From positions 1 to 23,355 of the forward strand of contig CANRMO010000007.1 in NCBI GenBank assembly GCA_947631755.1: a stretch of 23,355 bases of DNA. The letters are read 5' to 3'. The position numbers and the translations under genes are program-made. This stretch comes from an uncultured Lachnospiraceae bacterium (lineage in GTDB: Bacteria; Bacillota; Clostridia; Lachnospirales; Lachnospiraceae). A model generated the notes under the pieces. That model was not told the origin of the DNA. It ran no database searches and saw only the letters and a program-made list of their open reading frames with translations. This document shows positions 20,852 to 23,355 of the stretch, one piece after another. Position 1 is the stretch's first letter. Each line of letters begins with the position of its first letter.

Positions 20852-22695
20852 GTCCGAGACATGGAAGGCCGGGACCTGGGGGACCGGGGAGAATGGGTGG
20901 CGGAAAGCCGCAAAATACTGGTGCAACGATAGGCAGACTGTTTTCCTATATGAAAAAAGACGTGGGCCGGGTGATCGCAGCGCTCTTGTGCGTGGTCGCC
21001 AGCAGCGCCACGATGCTGGCCGGTTCTTATCTCCTCAAACCGATCATCAATGACCTGAGGGATGCTGCGGTCGAGGTGGCGAAGGCAGCAGCGGGGGACA
21101 GGGCAGGCCTGATTGCCGCCGCTGTCACACAGTTGACATATGGGATTGCTATAATGCTGGCAGTATACGGTGTGGGCATTGTGACAAGCTATCTGCAGCA
21201 GCGGATCATGATCGGCGTGTCCCAGAGGGCACTGATCCGCATCCGCAAAGATTTATTTGACCATCTTCAGACGATGCCGGTCCGTTACTTTGATATGAAC
21301 AGCACCGGGGACATTATGAGTCGTTTTACGAATGATGTGGATGTGATCGGAGAACTTCTGAACAACACGGTGACGCAGCTTTTGTCGGGCATTATCAGTA
21401 TCGTCGGCACACTGGCGATTATGTTTGCTGAGAATATCTGGCTCGCGCTTTTGACAGTCCTTCTTGTGCCGGTTATGATCAAGGCCGGAACAGGCATTGC
21501 GAAAAGAAGTTCGAAGTATTACCGGGAGCAGCAAAACGCGCTCGGGAAGTTAAACGGTTACATTGAGGAGACTGTGACAGGGCAGAAGGTAATCAAGGTG
21601 TTCTGCCATGAGGGCAAGGCCGTGGAAGAGTTTACGGGCCTGAATGATGATCTGAGGGGTAAACAGATCCGGGCACAGTTTTTTGGCGGTATCATGGGGC
21701 CGGTTATGGGGAACATCGGCCAGGTGTGCTATGGCCTGACAGCCGCTATCGGGGGTCTGTTTGTGCTGGGGGGATCGCTGACTGTCGGCGGCCTCACGAT
21801 CTTTGTACAATATTCCCGCCAGTTCAGCCGGCCGATCAATGAGCTGGCGATGCAGGTGAACACGATATTTTCCGCTCTCGCGGGTGCAGAGAGGGTGTTC
21901 CTTATTATGGATATGGAGCCGGAAGAGGCAGACGCTCCCGATGCGGTGGAGATGGATGAAGTCCGGGGTGAGGTTGTCATGGAGCACGTCACGTTCGGCT
22001 ACGACCCGGATAAGATCATTTTGAAAGATATCAATCTGTACGCCCATGCCGGACAGAAGGTGGCCTTTGTCGGTTCTACCGGCGCCGGCAAGACGACGAT
22101 CACGAATCTTTTGAACCGCTTTTATGATATCGGAGAGGGCAGCATAACGATTGATGGCATCCCGCTGAAAGGATATAAGCGGGACAGTCTCCGAAGCCAT
22201 ATCGCCATGGTGCTCCAGGACACCCACTTGTTCAGTGGGACAGTCAGAGAGAATATCCGCTACGGGCGTCCGGACGCCACAGACGAGGAGGTGGAGCAGG
22301 CGGCAAAGACGGCCAGTGCCCATTCCTTTATTATGAGATTGGAGGACGGATACGATACGATGCTCGAGGGTGACGGGATTAATCTCAGCCAGGGGCAGAG
22401 ACAGCTTCTCAATATTGCCAGGGCGGCGGTATCTGTCGCGCCGATCCTTGTGCTGGATGAGGCCACCAGCTCCGTTGATACCCGGACCGAGATGCATATC
22501 GACCACGGCATGGAACGGCTTATGAAAAACCGGACTACCTTTGTCATCGCCCACCGGCTCTCCACCGTGCGCAACGCAGATTGCATCATGGTGCTGGAAC
22601 AGGGGGAGATTATTGAGAGAGGGACCCACTCCGAACTGCTGGAAAAGAGGGGAAGATATTACCAGCTCTACACCGGGGCTGTTGAGCTGGCATAA
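20848..22695 (+). CDS. ABC exporter half-transporter B (consensus ATP site)
   Basis: A 615-aa protein from ATG 20848, preceded by GAGG and overlapping the upstream stop by 4 bases. A Gly/Pro-rich cytoplasmic N-terminus (about 25 residues) precedes six membrane helices. Motifs are Walker A GSTGAGKTT, Walker B LVLDEATSSVD with the catalytic Glu, and H-loop VIAHRLST, all canonical. The signature is LSQGQRQL instead of LSGGQ. In the heterodimer this altered signature faces the degenerate Walker site of subunit A, so one ATP site is consensus and the other is not. Partner of 19097-20851. Confidence 0.94.
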   Translation: MSPRHGRPGPGGPGRMGGGKPQNTGATIGRLFSYMKKDVGRVIAALLCVVASSATMLAGSYLLKPIINDLRDAAVEVAKAAAGDRAGLIAAAVTQLTYGIAIMLAVYGVGIVTSYLQQRIMIGVSQRALIRIRKDLFDHLQTMPVRYFDMNSTGDIMSRFTNDVDVIGELLNNTVTQLLSGIISIVGTLAIMFAENIWLALLTVLLVPVMIKAGTGIAKRSSKYYREQQNALGKLNGYIEETVTGQKVIKVFCHEGKAVEEFTGLNDDLRGKQIRAQFFGGIMGPVMGNIGQVCYGLTAAIGGLFVLGGSLTVGGLTIFVQYSRQFSRPINELAMQVNTIFSALAGAERVFLIMDMEPEEADAPDAVEMDEVRGEVVMEHVTFGYDPDKIILKDINLYAHAGQKVAFVGSTGAGKTTITNLLNRFYDIGEGSITIDGIPLKGYKRDSLRSHIAMVLQDTHLFSGTVRENIRYGRPDATDEEVEQAAKTASAHSFIMRLEDGYDTMLEGDGINLSQGQRQLLNIARAAVSVAPILVLDEATSSVDTRTEMHIDHGMERLMKNRTTFVIAHRLSTVRNADCIMVLEQGEIIERGTHSELLEKRGRYYQLYTGAVELA

Positions 22696-22706
22696 TCTGT
22701 TTTTTT
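22662..22706 (+). terminator. Possible terminator overlapping the end of the ABC operon
   Basis: CCAGCTC (22662-22668) pairs with GAGCTGG (22684-22690), with T7 at 22700-22706. The 9-base gap between stem and T run weakens the call. Confidence 0.35.
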
Positions 22707-22780
22707 CTGGACAAATGGTGAAGGATGTTATAAGATGTTATAGGTTAGGGGAAAACAAGGTTTTGAAAGGAGAGATTTTG

Positions 22781-23355
22781 ATGTTTGTCAATAGGAATAA
22801 AAGGATTATCAGTCTGGTACTGTGCGCGGCTTTTGTGTCCGGCACACTTTTTGCGGGCCATTACCGGGCGGAGGCGGTGGAAAAGGAGAACATCGTCACC
22901 GGCTCCGGTGTGAGCGGTTCTGTTGTGAGCGGCTCCCCGGTCACACCGGTCACACCACAAGATCCCATTCCAGAGCCGTCTGCCCCGCAGGTCGATACGA
23001 GCAAGATCGCGCTGAGCAAGACGAAAGCAAATCTTATGGCGGGCAAGAAACTCACTCTCGTGATCACAGGCACACAGAGCCCGGTGACATGGGTAAGCAA
23101 GAATCCGGCGGCGGCTACGGTCTCTGCGGCCGGTGTTGTGAAAGGCGTGAAAAAGGGTTCTGCGGTTATTGTGGCAAATGTAGACGGCATTACATTATCC
23201 TGTACCGTCAGAGTTGTGGCAAAGATGAGCAAAAAAGATTTTGGCAAATTTAAGGGCGAGAATTTTATCAGTTTCTGCCAGAGAAAGGGTTATAACCACG
23301 GGTACGCATGGTGGCATCAGTACAAGGGAAACGGCAAAAAGAAGAAAACGTACCG
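22781..23355 (+). CDS. Secreted protein with Ig-like (Big_2) domain, 5' part
   Basis: ATG 22781 has AAAGGAGAG about 8 bases upstream; the frame is open to the end of the window (191 codons). Residues 1-33 form a signal peptide (basic MFVNRNKR, hydrophobic IISLVLCAAFVSGTLFA). A Gly/Ser/Val/Pro-rich linker follows with repeats (TGSGVSGSVVSGSPVTPVTP). Residues about 70-145 form a bacterial Ig-like domain (KIALSKTKANLMAGKKLTLV, then TWVSKNPAAATVSAAGVVKG and GSAVIVANVDGI). After that comes a Lys/aromatic-rich segment whose continuation is not seen. Probably extracellular or wall-associated; the C-terminal function is unknown. Confidence 0.8.
   Translation, partial: MFVNRNKRIISLVLCAAFVSGTLFAGHYRAEAVEKENIVTGSGVSGSVVSGSPVTPVTPQDPIPEPSAPQVDTSKIALSKTKANLMAGKKLTLVITGTQSPVTWVSKNPAAATVSAAGVVKGVKKGSAVIVANVDGITLSCTVRVVAKMSKKDFGKFKGENFISFCQRKGYNHGYAWWHQYKGNGKKKKTY

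Noticed and set aside
21550..22629. 359-codon minus-strand frame opposite the second ABC gene
   Set aside because: Antisense shadow of a clearly functional ATPase domain; it has no recognisable motif or start signal.

Overview
The window reads as chromosome of a motile, spore-forming, Gram-positive anaerobe of the Clostridia, most likely Lachnospiraceae. This rests on the flgL-fliW-csrA-flaG-fliD-fliS order, CotJ spore-coat proteins, a SleC-like cortex-lytic gene, strong GGAGG ribosome sites and Firmicutes-type small toxin genes. The organism call is inferred from gene content; no rRNA or tRNA is visible.

Layout. (1) 1-5276: a flagellar late-gene block. It holds the end of flgL, the FliW-CsrA regulator pair, flaG behind a near-consensus sigma-28 promoter, a large fliD, fliS and a FlgN/FliT-like coiled-coil chaperone, closed by a bidirectional terminator. 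(2) 5284-6365 (minus): a cotJA-cotJB fusion translationally coupled to cotJC (manganese catalase). It is divergent from a MerR-methyltransferase fusion (6542-7747). (3) 7857-11448: a complete dTDP-L-rhamnose operon in the order rmlA-rmlB-rmlD-rmlC, followed by a VanZ-like membrane protein. (4) 11956-18430 (minus): a sleC-like spore cortex-lytic gene split in two by a 5,242-bp integrative element (about 12340-17584). (5) 18619-22695: a MarR regulator and a heterodimeric ABC exporter in one overlapping operon. (6) 22781-end: the start of a secreted protein with an Ig-like domain.

The most notable object is the element. It carries a large serine recombinase whose 3' end lies next to one attachment site. 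Both junctions share CATC. Joining the host sides at CATC restores an uninterrupted 410-codon reading frame across the SpoIID-like/peptidoglycan-binding protein. Joining the element sides gives a near-perfect inverted repeat with 19-bp arms, as expected for a serine-integrase attP. The arrangement resembles skin-type elements that must excise during sporulation, here in a germination gene. Its cargo is almost entirely toxin-antitoxin-like: a 30-aa type I holin-like toxin with a convergent antisense RNA promoter, HicAB, a broken DUF4160 gene plus DUF2442, an Xre-like regulator, and a small antitoxin-like gene beside a truncated RelE-like toxin. There is also transposase debris. The type I locus lies between two copies of a divergent promoter cassette, and its mRNA is predicted to pair its extreme 5' end with its 3' end.

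Everything here was read by eye. Family assignments come from recognised motifs, not database searches.
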